The notes below the pieces were generated by a model. That model searched no databases and was not told the origin of the DNA. It was given only the letters and a program-made list of their open reading frames with translations. Made by a program: the position numbers and the translations under genes. Shown one piece after another: positions 27,272-36,896 of a stretch of 64,000 nucleotides of DNA; the first letter of the stretch is position 1; each line of letters opens with the position of its first letter. Source of the DNA: Bacteroidales bacterium UBA4893 (lineage in GTDB: Bacteria > Bacteroidota > Bacteroidia > Bacteroidales > P3); assembly GCA_002399025.1 (NCBI GenBank), contig DHCV01000035.1, forward strand, positions 2,506 through 66,505, written 5' to 3'.

Positions 27272-27410
27272 GTAAGGTGGCACGATACATATAGTAAGGT
27301 GGCACCTTACTGTATGTATGGTGGCATGTTACTGAAGTAAGGTGGCACCTTACAGAATTTTTACTTGATTTAATTTCGTCTAAACAAGGAAAAAGTAAAT
27401 TAAAACAAGG
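27272..27410. repeat. Phased dyad array IV: GTGGCAC-type palindromes plus AAAC units
   Basis: Four 17-bp palindromes centred on 27280, 27302, 27324 and 27345. The second and fourth are the perfect GTAAGGTGGCACCTTAC; the others are GTAAGGTGGCACGATAC and GTATGGTGGCATGTTAC. Two 21-bp units ending AAACAAGG follow, with centres 27387 and 27408, in register with 27345 (steps of 21). The gap 27100-27271 and 27411-27500 hold nothing else recognised. Related, in opposite orientation, to array VI. Confidence 0.8.
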
Positions 27411-27502
27411 TATAATGAAATTTTTATAGCATAATTTTAAATAGAGATAGGCATTTAATCTCTTTTTATTTTGTACAATTGTCTTTTTTACAACATTATT
27501 TG

Positions 27503-27510
27503 TAATTTTG
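27503..27510 (+). promoter_or_regulatory. -7 box of the ansA operon (TAATTTTG)
   Basis: TAATTTTG 28 bases before ATG 27539. A TTG at 27479 is 21 bases upstream, slightly far for a -33 element. Confidence 0.65.
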
Positions 27511-27538
27511 TAGATTATTCTTGAAATAGACTTTTTAG

Positions 27539-28549
27539 ATGAAGAGAATTTTAGTTATTTACACTGGTGGCACAATTGGGATGGTCAAGGACAAAAAAAC
27601 CGGCACTTTACTCCCATTTGATATGTCAAAAATTTATGAGGCACTACCTGTTTTGAGAGAGTTTAATTGCGAATTGGATTCATACAGATTTGACCCCATT
27701 ATTGATTCTTCTAACATGAAACCAGACTATTGGATTGGGCTTGTTAATGTTATTGAATCAAATTATGAGAAATACGATAGCTTTATTGTTTTGCACGGAA
27801 CTGACACAATGAGCTATACTGCTTCTGCTTTAAGCTTTATGTTGGAAAACCTTGCAAAGCCGGTTATTCTTACTGGTTCTCAATTACCTTTAGGTATGAT
27901 TAGAACAGATGGAAGGGAGAATATTATTGGAGCTGTAGAAATTGCATCAAATGAAAATCTTTCTATTCCTGAGGTTTGCATATTCTTTGAAGATAGATTA
28001 TATAGAGGGAATAGAACAACAAAAATCAATGCAGAATATTTTGAAGCATTCTATTCAGGCAACTATCCTTCTCTTGCCAAAGTGGGAATTAATATAACCT
28101 ATAAACAACATCTATTTCTTCAAAAGCCAACTCAATCTTTCAAAACATATAAGAAACTTGACGATAACATAATTCTAATTAAGCTATTTCCTGGAATAAA
28201 GGAGAGCTATTTAAGAACAATTCTATCTATTGAAGGTTTAAAAGGAGTTGTTTTGGAAACCTATGGCTCAGGCAATGCACCAACGGAAGAATGGTTTATT
28301 GATGCGTTGAAAACAGCAATTGAAAAAGGAATAATCATTTACAACGTAACTCAATGTAAGGCTGGCTCTGTTGCAATGGGACATTACGAAACATCGGCTC
28401 ATTTGGCTGAAATTGGAGTTATAAGCGGGCATGACATTACAACAGAATCGGCAATTGCAAAGCTAATGTTCTTGCTTGGGAACTTCAAAGACAAAAGCCA
28501 AATTATTGAAATGCTAAATTCTCCTTTAAGAGGCGAGCTATCAATTTAA
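27539..28549 (+). CDS. ansA: Type I asparaginase
   Basis: A 336-residue L-asparaginase hydrolysing asparagine to aspartate and ammonia. The first catalytic Thr lies in YTGGTIGMVKD (about residues 9-15), the second in VLHGTDTMSYTASAL (about 84-90), and the conserved LTGSQLP follows. No signal peptide, so a cytoplasmic type I enzyme. First gene of a five-gene plus-strand run ending at 33113, with 10 bases to the kinase gene. Confidence 0.93.
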   Translation: MKRILVIYTGGTIGMVKDKKTGTLLPFDMSKIYEALPVLREFNCELDSYRFDPIIDSSNMKPDYWIGLVNVIESNYEKYDSFIVLHGTDTMSYTASALSFMLENLAKPVILTGSQLPLGMIRTDGRENIIGAVEIASNENLSIPEVCIFFEDRLYRGNRTTKINAEYFEAFYSGNYPSLAKVGINITYKQHLFLQKPTQSFKTYKKLDDNIILIKLFPGIKESYLRTILSIEGLKGVVLETYGSGNAPTEEWFIDALKTAIEKGIIIYNVTQCKAGSVAMGHYETSAHLAEIGVISGHDITTESAIAKLMFLLGNFKDKSQIIEMLNSPLRGELSI

Positions 28550-28559
28550 AATACTATTT

Positions 28560-29555
28560 ATGGACTATAAAAAGATCTTTAACAAGTACGATGGTTTGAA
28601 CATCTTGATTATTGGTGATGTTATGATTGACTCATATATGTGGGGAAAGGTTGATAGGATTTCTCCTGAAGCACCTGTTCCTGTTGCAACAATAGTTAAG
28701 ACTGAAGATAGGTTGGGAGGAGCAGCTAATGTTGCTTTAAACATAAGGGCAATGGGTGCTAATCCAATTCTTTGTTCTGTTGTAGGGCATGATACAAAAG
28801 CAAAGAACATTCTTTCATTAATGAAAAAACTAAACATTACTAAAGAAGGTATTTTGCTTTCAAAGGAAAGAGAGACAACAGTAAAGACAAGGATTTTGGG
28901 GAATAAAATTCAAATGCTTAGGGTTGACCAAGAAATCACTGCCCCACTTTCGGAAAATGATGAAAAGGAGTTTATTGGTTCAATTTTTAAAATTATTAAT
29001 TCGACTAAGATTGATTCCATTATTTTTCAAGATTATGATAAGGGTGTAATTACTCAAAATGTTATATCGGAAGTTGTTAAACTTGCAAACAAGAAAGAGA
29101 TTCCTACTGCAGTTGATCCAAAGAAAAAGAATTTCCTTTCATACAAAAATGTTACGCTTTTCAAACCAAATCTTAAGGAACTAAAAGAAGGACTAAAGAT
29201 TGAGTTTGATCTTCCTTCAATGAATAATTTGATAGATGCCTCAAATCTATTACATCATAGAATAAAATCTCGAATGATTTTTATAACTCTTAGCGAAAAT
29301 GGAGTTTTTATTGCTGACTACGGCTTAAAGCAAAACAATATGGTTATAATACCTGCACACAAAAGGTCTATTTCCGATGTTTCGGGAGCTGGCGATACAG
29401 TTATTAGTGTTGCTTCTCTATGTTTGGCTCTAAAGCTTCCATTCAAAACAGTTGCAGAAATTTCTAATCTTGCTGGAGGTTTGGTTTGCGAACAAGTTGG
29501 GGTTGTGCCTATTAATAAACAATTGCTTTTAAGCGAGGTGTGCAATAAACTATAA
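28560..29555 (+). CDS. rfaE1: D-glycero-beta-D-manno-heptose-7-phosphate kinase (PfkB family)
   Basis: A 331-residue PfkB-type sugar kinase matching the kinase half of HldE: N-terminal IIGDVMIDSYMWGKVDRISP and PEAPVPV, GGAANVALN, and the catalytic SDVSGAGDTVISV near residue 275. The cytidylyltransferase domain is not attached, as in other two-gene systems. It makes heptose 1,7-bisphosphate for LPS core heptose. Together with the partial heptose kinase at the end of the window, it suggests heptose use in surface glycans. Gaps to its neighbours are 10 and 31 bases. Confidence 0.9.
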   Translation: MDYKKIFNKYDGLNILIIGDVMIDSYMWGKVDRISPEAPVPVATIVKTEDRLGGAANVALNIRAMGANPILCSVVGHDTKAKNILSLMKKLNITKEGILLSKERETTVKTRILGNKIQMLRVDQEITAPLSENDEKEFIGSIFKIINSTKIDSIIFQDYDKGVITQNVISEVVKLANKKEIPTAVDPKKKNFLSYKNVTLFKPNLKELKEGLKIEFDLPSMNNLIDASNLLHHRIKSRMIFITLSENGVFIADYGLKQNNMVIIPAHKRSISDVSGAGDTVISVASLCLALKLPFKTVAEISNLAGGLVCEQVGVVPINKQLLLSEVCNKL

Positions 29556-29586
29556 ATAAAAATCGTAATTATAAATAAAAAAGATT

Positions 29587-30744
29587 ATGAAGAATTTTAT
29601 GTATTATAATCCTACCAGAATATTTTTTGGTAAAGATACGATTAAGAAATTAGATAAATTAGTTCCTCAAGATAGTAGAGTTTTAATTACTTATGGAGGA
29701 GGAAGTATTAAAAGAAATGGAGTTTATGACCAAGTTATTCAAGCCTTAGGAAATAGAAAAGTGTTTGAATTTGGAGCAATTGAACCCAACCCTCACTACG
29801 AAACATGCTTGAAATGTGTTGATTTCATAAAGGAAAGTAAAATTGATTTTGTTCTTGCAGTTGGAGGAGGAAGCGTTATTGATGCAACCAAGTTTATTGT
29901 TGCAGCTTCTCTCTTTGAAGGAGAAGACAAGTGGGAAATTTTAAAGACCGGAGGAACAAATGTTTCTAAAGCAATGCCATTTGGTGCTGTCTTAACCTTG
30001 CCAGCTACAGCTTCGGAAATGAATAATGGTGCTGTAATTACTAAGAAAGAAACTTTGGAAAAAATATCTTTTCATAGTGAACATTGTTTCCCTAAATTCT
30101 CAATCTTAGACCCTCAAACAACCTTCACATTACCTGAAAGACAGATTGCTAACGGAATTGCAGATACTTTTGTTCATGTTATGGAACAATATTTAACCTA
30201 TCCTGTAAGAAATCAAATTTCCGATCGTTTTGCTGAAAGTATTATTATTACACTAATTGAAGAGGCTCCAAAGGTTTTTGCTAACCCAATGGACTATGAT
30301 GTTAGAGCAAATCTAATGTGGGCAGCAACTATGGGTTTAAATGGTTGGATTGCTTGCGGAGCAGTTCAAGATTGGGCAACACATATGATTGGTCACGAAC
30401 TAACAGCATTTCACGACATAGATCATGGAACAACTCTTTCAATTATACTTCCAGGTGTTATGAAAGTTATGAGAGACGAAAAGGGAGAAAAAATTCTTCA
30501 GTTTGGGGAAAGAGTATTTGAAATTAGTGAAGGGACTAAAGAAGAAAGGATTGATAAGACAATTAAGGCTACTATAGATTTCTTTGATTCAATACATATC
30601 CCTACTCGCTTGAGTCATGTTGGACTGAATGAAACTTGTATTGAGCCAATTGTTCAAAGAATAAAGGAAAGAAATTGGTCTTTAGGTGAGAATGGTACAA
30701 TTAATTACGAAAAAGTTCGTTTGATTCTATTAGATAGATTATAG
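29587..30744 (+). CDS. Iron-containing alcohol dehydrogenase, YqhD/butanol dehydrogenase type
   Basis: A 385-residue NAD(P)H-dependent reductase of aldehydes. The start MYYNPTRIFFG and nucleotide-binding AVGGGSVIDATKF (about 94-106) are typical, as are the metal ligands in GIADTFVHVMEQY (Asp and His near 195-199) and GHELTAFHDIDHGTTL (His residues near 265-283). The real substrate is unknown; family members act on short-chain aldehydes and may have a detoxifying or fermentative role. Confidence 0.92.
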   Translation: MKNFMYYNPTRIFFGKDTIKKLDKLVPQDSRVLITYGGGSIKRNGVYDQVIQALGNRKVFEFGAIEPNPHYETCLKCVDFIKESKIDFVLAVGGGSVIDATKFIVAASLFEGEDKWEILKTGGTNVSKAMPFGAVLTLPATASEMNNGAVITKKETLEKISFHSEHCFPKFSILDPQTTFTLPERQIANGIADTFVHVMEQYLTYPVRNQISDRFAESIIITLIEEAPKVFANPMDYDVRANLMWAATMGLNGWIACGAVQDWATHMIGHELTAFHDIDHGTTLSIILPGVMKVMRDEKGEKILQFGERVFEISEGTKEERIDKTIKATIDFFDSIHIPTRLSHVGLNETCIEPIVQRIKERNWSLGENGTINYEKVRLILLDRL

Positions 30745-30756
30745 AATTTAAAAAAG

Positions 30757-31461
30757 ATGAGGAAGCCAATCTTATTATTATTATCGCTTTTATTTACTTT
30801 AAGCCTTTTGGCTCAAACTCGACCACCCAATCTTCCTCACTACGATGAAAAGACAATTCACTTTGGTTTTCTTTTAGGCTATAATCAATTCTCTTCTCTT
30901 TTAAAGGTTAAGGAACCATTACCTCAACCAGATAAGGTTGTTGGAATGAATATTGATTCTCAACATGGGTTTCAGGTTGGAGTGATTAGTGATCTAAAAA
31001 TCTTTGAGTATCTTCGTATTAGATTAATTCCTACAATCTCTTTTGGAGAAAGAAAGTTTAATTTTAACACTATTGATGCTGCTGGAAATATCAAAACTGA
31101 GTCAACAAACATTGAAGCAATTTATTTAGAAACGCCATTAGAATTCAAAATACAATCAAAAAGATGGAGAGATTTCCGCCCTTATGTGATTGCTGGAGGG
31201 AAACATGCATACGACTTGGCTTCGTTGAAAAAGAAGAAAATCTCTGAAGAAGATATGCTACTAAGAGTTAATAATAACGATTGGATGTACACTCTTGGAG
31301 CTGGTTTTGACTTCTATTTACAGTATTTTAAGTTTGGAATTGAACTAAAATCTTCATTTAGCATCAATAATATGCATATTGCCGAAGAGCAAAAACCATT
31401 TTCAAACATTATTGATAAGTACAAAACAAGAATATTCTACATCACCCTAACATTTGAATAG
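30757..31461 (+). CDS. porT: Type IX secretion outer-membrane protein PorT
   Basis: A 234-residue outer-membrane barrel required for the Por/type IX system of gliding or oral Bacteroidota. A signal peptide (ending LLAQ) precedes strands with HFGFLLGYNQ, and the diagnostic RPYVIAGGKHAYDLASLKKKK lies near residue 147 (here written as two parts: RPYVIAGGK and YDLASLKKK). It supports export of the sorting-domain protein at 12277-13008. It lies 12 bases after the dehydrogenase gene. Confidence 0.9.
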   Translation: MRKPILLLLSLLFTLSLLAQTRPPNLPHYDEKTIHFGFLLGYNQFSSLLKVKEPLPQPDKVVGMNIDSQHGFQVGVISDLKIFEYLRIRLIPTISFGERKFNFNTIDAAGNIKTESTNIEAIYLETPLEFKIQSKRWRDFRPYVIAGGKHAYDLASLKKKKISEEDMLLRVNNNDWMYTLGAGFDFYLQYFKFGIELKSSFSINNMHIAEEQKPFSNIIDKYKTRIFYITLTFE

Positions 31462-31508
31462 TAGTTCAAATAACTCCCCTAATTTTTCCTTAGAAACAAA
31501 ATAAAACA

Positions 31509-33113
31509 ATGATAAAAGAAATAGAAATTAACCTATTGCCTGAAGATTTGGTAAGCCAAGAGGTTATAAAAAGAGCAATTGCTAAGAAAACAGGTATAAA
31601 GTTAATTGATATTCTTAGCTGTGAGGTTATTAAAAGGAGTATTGACGCAAGAAAGAAACCAATATCATATAGAGTAAAGCTTAGCCTTAATCTTCAAGAT
31701 AAAAAAGAAAAGCTTGAGGAGGTAAGAGATGAGAATAATTCTCTTCCAACAAAAGACATAAGCCCTAAAAAGAGAGAATATAAAGATGTTCACAACTCAA
31801 AACCAGTAATTGTTATTGGTGCTGGTCCTGCAGGATTGTTTGCAAGTTTGAAGCTTATTGAAAAAGGATTAAAGCCTATAATTATTGAAAGGGGACAGTC
31901 TGTTAGTGAAAGGAAAATTGATATTGCACAAATTGTTCGTCAAAGGGAAATCAATTCAGAATCAAATTGGTGTTTTGGGGAAGGGGGTGCAGGAACTTTT
32001 TCTGATGGTAAGCTTTACACTCGTTCCAATAAGAGAGGAAATATTGATGAAGTTTTGAATATTTTCATTGAACATGGAGCAGCCAAGGATATTAAAGTTG
32101 AAGCACATGCACACATAGGAACAGATAAGCTTTCATCTATAATTAAAAATATTCGCAAAACCATTGAAGAATTTGGTGGAGAATATCATTTCAATACAAA
32201 AGTTGTTGATTTCATTCTTAAAGACGATAGAATTAAGGGAGTAATAACTCAAAATGGAGACAAAATTGAAGCAGATAATGTAATTCTTGCAACAGGACAT
32301 AGTGCAAGGGATATTTATTATTTGTTTGATGAAAAGAAATGGGCACTTGAAGCAAAGCCATTTGCAATGGGAGTTAGAATTGAACATCCTCAAGAACTGA
32401 TTAATCAAATTCAATATCACTCTTCCAAATATTCAAAACTACTTCCTCCTGCATCCTATTCTTTAGCATATAACAACAATGGAAGAGGGGTTTTCTCTTT
32501 CTGCATGTGTCCAGGAGGAATGATAATACCAGCCTCAACATCTAATGGAGAATTGGTTGTTAATGGAATGTCCAACTCTTTAAGAAGCTCACCATTTGCC
32601 AATTCGGGAATTGTTGTAAGTGTTAATGAGGAAGACGCAAAGGAATTTAGCAAATATGGAGCTTTATCACTTTTGAAACTTCAAGAGGATGCTGAAAAGA
32701 AAATGTTTGAAGCAGCAGAAAAAAGCATTGCAGCACCAGCACAACGTTTAACTGATTTTCTTAAAAGCACTCCTTCTTCAGCACTAAGTCCAACATCCTA
32801 TTTATGTGGAGTTGTTCCAACTAATCTTAATAAGGTTTTGCCTAAGTTTATTTCCTCATCACTCCATAATGCATTCAACGATTTTGGAAGAAAGATGAAA
32901 GGTTTTATAACCCATGAAGCTAATCTAATTGGTTTAGAATCTCGTACCTCATCTCCCGTTCGCATTCCAAGAGATAAGGAAACCCTCCAACATATTCAAA
33001 TCTCTGGTCTTTATCCTTGTGGAGAAGGAGCAGGATTAGCTGGAGGGATAACTTCAAGTGCTATTGATGGGATAAATATTGCTAATAAAATATCTGAAAA
33101 AAGCAATCTTTAG
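31509..33113 (+). CDS. FAD-dependent oxidoreductase (NAD(P)/FAD family, uncharacterised)
   Basis: A 534-residue flavoprotein. The first 95 residues form a small domain of their own, then the Rossmann motif VIVIGAGPAGLFASLKL begins near residue 98, followed by IIERGQSVSERK and a C-terminal GLYPCGEGAGLAGGITSSA flavin-contact segment. This matches the widespread 'FAD-dependent dehydrogenase' family found in bacteria with no settled substrate. It is the last gene of the run; its stop overlaps the convergent ettA stop (33110-33113). Confidence 0.87.
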   Translation: MIKEIEINLLPEDLVSQEVIKRAIAKKTGIKLIDILSCEVIKRSIDARKKPISYRVKLSLNLQDKKEKLEEVRDENNSLPTKDISPKKREYKDVHNSKPVIVIGAGPAGLFASLKLIEKGLKPIIIERGQSVSERKIDIAQIVRQREINSESNWCFGEGGAGTFSDGKLYTRSNKRGNIDEVLNIFIEHGAAKDIKVEAHAHIGTDKLSSIIKNIRKTIEEFGGEYHFNTKVVDFILKDDRIKGVITQNGDKIEADNVILATGHSARDIYYLFDEKKWALEAKPFAMGVRIEHPQELINQIQYHSSKYSKLLPPASYSLAYNNNGRGVFSFCMCPGGMIIPASTSNGELVVNGMSNSLRSSPFANSGIVVSVNEEDAKEFSKYGALSLLKLQEDAEKKMFEAAEKSIAAPAQRLTDFLKSTPSSALSPTSYLCGVVPTNLNKVLPKFISSSLHNAFNDFGRKMKGFITHEANLIGLESRTSSPVRIPRDKETLQHIQISGLYPCGEGAGLAGGITSSAIDGINIANKISEKSNL

Positions 33114-34792
33114 TCAGCAATCAATTTTTTGTATCTTGGTCTTTTTGGTGTAATATCGCCTAAACGTTTCTTTCGGTTTTCTTCATATTCTGAATAAGAG
33201 CCTTCAAAGAAATACACTTCAGAATCACCTTCAAAGGCAAGAATATGAGTTGCAATTCTATCTAAGAACCATCTATCGTGAGAAATAACAACAGCACAGC
33301 CTGCAAAGTTTTCTAAACCTTCTTCAAGTGCACGAAGTGTGTTGATGTCAATATCGTTGGTTGGCTCATCAAGTAGCAAAACATTAGCTTCAGATTTAAG
33401 TGTTAGAGCTAAGTGCAAACGATTTCTTTCTCCTCCAGATAGTATTCCTGTTTTCTTGCTTTGGTCTGTACCTGAAAAGTTGAAACGAGATACATAGGCT
33501 CTTGAATTGATTAGTCTTCCGCCCATTTGAATCTGTTCATTGCCTTCTGAAATAACTTCCCAAACTGTTTTCTCTGGGTCAATTTCACTATGTTGCTGGT
33601 CAACATAACCTACCTTAACTGATTCTCCAACATCAAATGTTCCATTGTCTGGTTTTTGGATACCCATAATCATTCTAAAGAGTGTTGTTTTACCTGCTCC
33701 ATTTGGTCCAATGACTCCAACAATACCTGCTGGAGGAAGAGAAAATGTTAGGTTTTCAAAAAGAAGTCTTTCTCCAAAAGCTTTGCTAACTCCATTGGCT
33801 TCAATAACCTTTGTTCCCAAACGAGGACCGTTAGGAATAAAGATTTCCAAACGTTCTTCTTTTTCTTTAGTATCTTGTGAAAGCATTTGTTCGTAAGCAC
33901 TCAAACGAGCTTTTCCTTTAGCTTGTCTAGCCTTAGGACTCATTCTAACCCATTCCAACTCTCTTTCAAGAGTTTTCTTTCTCTTGCTTTCGGTCTTTTG
34001 CTCCATCTCCATTCTCTTGGTTTTTTGGTCAAGCCATGAAGAATAGTTACCCTCCCATGGTATTCCTTCTCCTCTGTCAAGTTCCAAAATCCATCCTGCA
34101 ACATTATCTAAGAAATATCTATCGTGGGTTACTGCAATAACTGTTCCTTTATATTGATGAAGGTGTTGTTCTAACCAATCAATTGATTCGGCATCAAGGT
34201 GGTTGGTTGGCTCATCTAAAAGTAGTATGTCTGGTTCTTGAAGCAATAGTCTGCAAAGTGCAACTCTTCTTCTTTCTCCTCCTGAAAGTGTGCCTACAAT
34301 TGCATCTTCTTCTGGACAACGCAAAGCATCCATTGCTCTTTCAAGTTTGTTATCAAGATTCCAAGCATCGTGTTGCTCCATAAGTTCCATAACCTCTCCT
34401 TGACGTTCCATTAGTTTGGTCATCTCATCATCGCTCATTGGCTCAGAGAATTTCAAATTAATCTCATCATATTCTTTAATTATGTCGGCTACTTCCTTTA
34501 CGCCTTCCATAACTACTTCCTTTACAGTTTTTCCATCATCCAACTTTGGCTCTTGCTCCAAATATCCAACACTATATCCTGGAGAGAAATGCACCTCTCC
34601 TTGATGCGAAGGGTCTAAGCCAGCAATTATCTTTAAAAGGGTTGATTTCCCTGAACCGTTTAAACCAATTATCCCTATCTTTGCACCATAGTAGAAAGAA
34701 AGGTAAATATCCTTTAGTACCTGCTTGCTTGGTGGATAGAGCTTACCCACCCCAACCATAGAAAAAATAATCTTCTTATCGTCTAATGCCAT
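33110..34792 (-). CDS. ettA: Energy-dependent translational throttle EttA (ABC-F)
   Basis: A 560-residue cytoplasmic ABC-F protein that binds the ribosomal E site and couples translation to ATP level. Two ATPase domains are visible: Walker A GLNGSGKSTLLK with signature LSGGERRRVALC and Walker B LLLDEPTNHLD, then GPNGAGKTTLFR with LSGGERNRLHLA and LLLDEPTNDID. The inter-domain linker (about 245-305) is highly charged, with WVRMSPKARQAKGKAR. Length and linker match EttA better than resistance-type ABC-F proteins. It follows recJ by 14 bases. Confidence 0.93.
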   Translation of the reverse strand: MALDDKKIIFSMVGVGKLYPPSKQVLKDIYLSFYYGAKIGIIGLNGSGKSTLLKIIAGLDPSHQGEVHFSPGYSVGYLEQEPKLDDGKTVKEVVMEGVKEVADIIKEYDEINLKFSEPMSDDEMTKLMERQGEVMELMEQHDAWNLDNKLERAMDALRCPEEDAIVGTLSGGERRRVALCRLLLQEPDILLLDEPTNHLDAESIDWLEQHLHQYKGTVIAVTHDRYFLDNVAGWILELDRGEGIPWEGNYSSWLDQKTKRMEMEQKTESKRKKTLERELEWVRMSPKARQAKGKARLSAYEQMLSQDTKEKEERLEIFIPNGPRLGTKVIEANGVSKAFGERLLFENLTFSLPPAGIVGVIGPNGAGKTTLFRMIMGIQKPDNGTFDVGESVKVGYVDQQHSEIDPEKTVWEVISEGNEQIQMGGRLINSRAYVSRFNFSGTDQSKKTGILSGGERNRLHLALTLKSEANVLLLDEPTNDIDINTLRALEEGLENFAGCAVVISHDRWFLDRIATHILAFEGDSEVYFFEGSYSEYEENRKKRLGDITPKRPRYKKLIAD

Positions 34793-34806
34793 AATCTATT
34801 TTCTTA

Positions 34807-36591
34807 TTAATTATTTAGTTTAATATCCTTAATGTTTAACTGAATTGACGTCCTTCCATTCCATTGATTTTCGTCTATTTGATATGCAATATCGAACGCC
34901 CCTCCATTTTTAATTTTGTTGTAATAGTCGCTTAGTCCAAAGCCTATGCAGGAAAAAGGTAGATGGCGAATGTCTAAATGAATTGCAGAGAAATTTAAGT
35001 GTTTTTGTCCAACAGGACGCACTTGACCTGTATCTACAACTCGTTTTGAAAGAAATACTGGAGTGTTGTTTTCTTGTCCAAAGGGTGCAAATTGTTTAAT
35101 AATCCTATATAGCTTTGGAGTAATATCACTTAAGTTAATTTCTTGGTCTATTTCAATTTCTGGAACAGATTGTTCTTCTGTCATATCCTGCTCTACTTTT
35201 TCTTTAAACAGACGTATAAACTCACTAAGGTTTTCTTCCTTAATGGATAGTCCTGCAGCAAATTTATGTCCTCCAAAATGTTCTAAAAGAAAAGAACAAG
35301 ACTCAATTGCATTGTATATATCAAAGTCTTTAACTGAACGAGCCGAGCCTGTTATTAATCCGTTACTCTTTGTGAAGACAATGGTTGGTTTATAGTATTT
35401 TTCAATAAGACGTGAGGCAACAATTCCAATAACTCCCTTACTCCAATCCTCTTGAAAAACTACATTAGCCTTGCTACTCAAAAGGTCGGGAGAGTTTTCA
35501 AGCATAGAAATGGCTTGTTGAGTTGCTTCAATATCCAATTTCCTACGTTCATCATTTGTTTCATTAATCTTTTCAGCAATTGTTTGAGCATCTTCCAACT
35601 TATCACAAATTAGAAGCTCAACAGAGTTTCTTCCCGATTCAATTCTTCCAGCAGCATTAATTCTAGGACCAATCAAAAAAACTAAATCAATAATGCTTAG
35701 CTCACGATTAAAATAAAACTTTCTATCCTCTTCATTAGAAACTCTAACAACATTGCTAAACTTAAGAATGGCTTCAATTCCTGCACGAGGCTGTCTATTG
35801 ATAATTTTTAAACCATAATAAGCCAAAATTCTGTTCTCTCCAGTTATTGGAACAACATCAGCAGCAATGGAAATGGCAACAAGGTCTAAATAAGGAAGGA
35901 GTTTTTCAAAAGGTTGATTTCTCTTAATATTAATTGCCTGAATAAGCTTAAAACCAACACCACAACCAGAAAGCTCCTTGTAGGGATAATTGGAATCTTT
36001 AACCTTAGGATTTAATATTGCACAAGCCTTAGGCAATTCGTCTCCAGGTAGATGATGGTCACAAATAATAAAATCAATTTCTTTCTCGCTTGCATAAGTA
36101 ATTTGCTCAATAGCCTTAATTCCACAATCCAATGCAATAACCAACTTATAACCATTCTCATAAGCCCAATCTATAGACTTATAGGAAATTCCATAGCCTT
36201 CAATATATCTATCAGGAATGTAAAAATCCACTTCTGAATAGAACTGTTTCAAATATGAATAGACCAATGCAACTGCAGAAGTACCATCAACATCATAATC
36301 ACCATAAATTAAAATCTTCTCTCCAGCCTTTATGGCAACCATAATTCTAACCAAAGCATCCTCCATGTCCTTAAGAAGGAAAGGGTCGTGTAAATCCTTG
36401 AGATTAGGTCTAAAAAACTTCTTAGCCTCCTCATAACTCTTAATCCCCCTTTGCACAAGAAGATTTGCAATAATATCATAAGCCCTATAATCTTCCTCTC
36501 TCAAACATGTAGAATCTACTCTCAAATCACGTGCAAGTTGCTCAACCAAAGCCCTATCCCCATTTTTCTTTACCACCCAACGTTTATCCAT
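34807..36591 (-). CDS. recJ: Single-stranded-DNA-specific exonuclease RecJ
   Basis: A 594-residue 5'-3' ssDNA exonuclease for recombination and repair. DHH-domain motifs: ILIYGDYDVDGTSAVALVYS (metal-binding Asp residues near 90), IALDCGIKA, IICDHHLPGDELP, then a DHHA1 region with GGHKFAAGLSI and a C-terminal OB-like domain. The frame is open to 36711, but a promoter at 36623-36650 lies inside that extension, so translation starts at ATG 36591 (MDKRWVV). Co-transcribed with ettA. Confidence 0.93.
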   Translation of the reverse strand: MDKRWVVKKNGDRALVEQLARDLRVDSTCLREEDYRAYDIIANLLVQRGIKSYEEAKKFFRPNLKDLHDPFLLKDMEDALVRIMVAIKAGEKILIYGDYDVDGTSAVALVYSYLKQFYSEVDFYIPDRYIEGYGISYKSIDWAYENGYKLVIALDCGIKAIEQITYASEKEIDFIICDHHLPGDELPKACAILNPKVKDSNYPYKELSGCGVGFKLIQAINIKRNQPFEKLLPYLDLVAISIAADVVPITGENRILAYYGLKIINRQPRAGIEAILKFSNVVRVSNEEDRKFYFNRELSIIDLVFLIGPRINAAGRIESGRNSVELLICDKLEDAQTIAEKINETNDERRKLDIEATQQAISMLENSPDLLSSKANVVFQEDWSKGVIGIVASRLIEKYYKPTIVFTKSNGLITGSARSVKDFDIYNAIESCSFLLEHFGGHKFAAGLSIKEENLSEFIRLFKEKVEQDMTEEQSVPEIEIDQEINLSDITPKLYRIIKQFAPFGQENNTPVFLSKRVVDTGQVRPVGQKHLNFSAIHLDIRHLPFSCIGFGLSDYYNKIKNGGAFDIAYQIDENQWNGRTSIQLNIKDIKLNN

Positions 36592-36622
36592 AATATCCAA
36601 AATTTTCAAAACAAATAATCTA

Positions 36623-36650
36623 CAAAGATATAAAAATAAATTTACTTCAA
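36623..36650 (-). promoter_or_regulatory. Promoter of recJ-ettA
   Basis: Minus strand: TTG (36650-36648), 17 bases, TATCTTTG (36630-36623). It fixes the recJ start at 36591. Confidence 0.75.
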
Positions 36651-36720
36651 GAAAAAGAGAGGTTGAGAGATGTAAAGTGAAAAACATATTGTTTATTGGA
36701 AAAAACATCAAGTATAATTG

Positions 36721-36802
36721 AAAATATCTCCCTTATATTTTTATTTATCTCCCTTATATTTCCAAATATGTCCTTTATATTTTTGTATATGTACCTTATA
36801 TT
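36721..36802. repeat. Phased dyad array V (21-bp period, AAATAT/ATATTT dyads)
   Basis: Four units centred on 36731, 36752, 36773 and 36794, exactly 21 bases apart. Units 1 and 3 are perfect dyads AAATAT, 7 bases, ATATTT; units 2 and 4 are weaker. The 7-base centres are ctccctt, gtccttt and gtacctt. It lies between recJ and pdxJ, divergent genes; no coding potential seen. Confidence 0.7.
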
Positions 36803-36864
36803 TTTCATTATCATGTTTTGGAGGTTAAATTTAAAGTAAAATGCAAATGTTTTAATTTCGTGCT

Positions 36865-36872
36865 TATCTTTG
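36865..36872 (+). promoter_or_regulatory. -7 box of pdxJ (TATCTTTG)
   Basis: TATCTTTG 24 bases before ATG 36897; it overlaps a TTG at 36870, ruling that out as start. Confidence 0.7.
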
Positions 36873-36896
36873 CAAAAAGTTTTTAAAAGGTTTATT

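Noticed and set aside
33110..34792. Antibiotic-resistance ABC-F protein
   Set aside because: Length, charged linker and motifs match EttA; resistance types have a longer linker.
36592..36711. N-terminal extension of RecJ
   Set aside because: A TATCTTTG promoter element lies inside it and the extra 40 residues are unlike RecJ.
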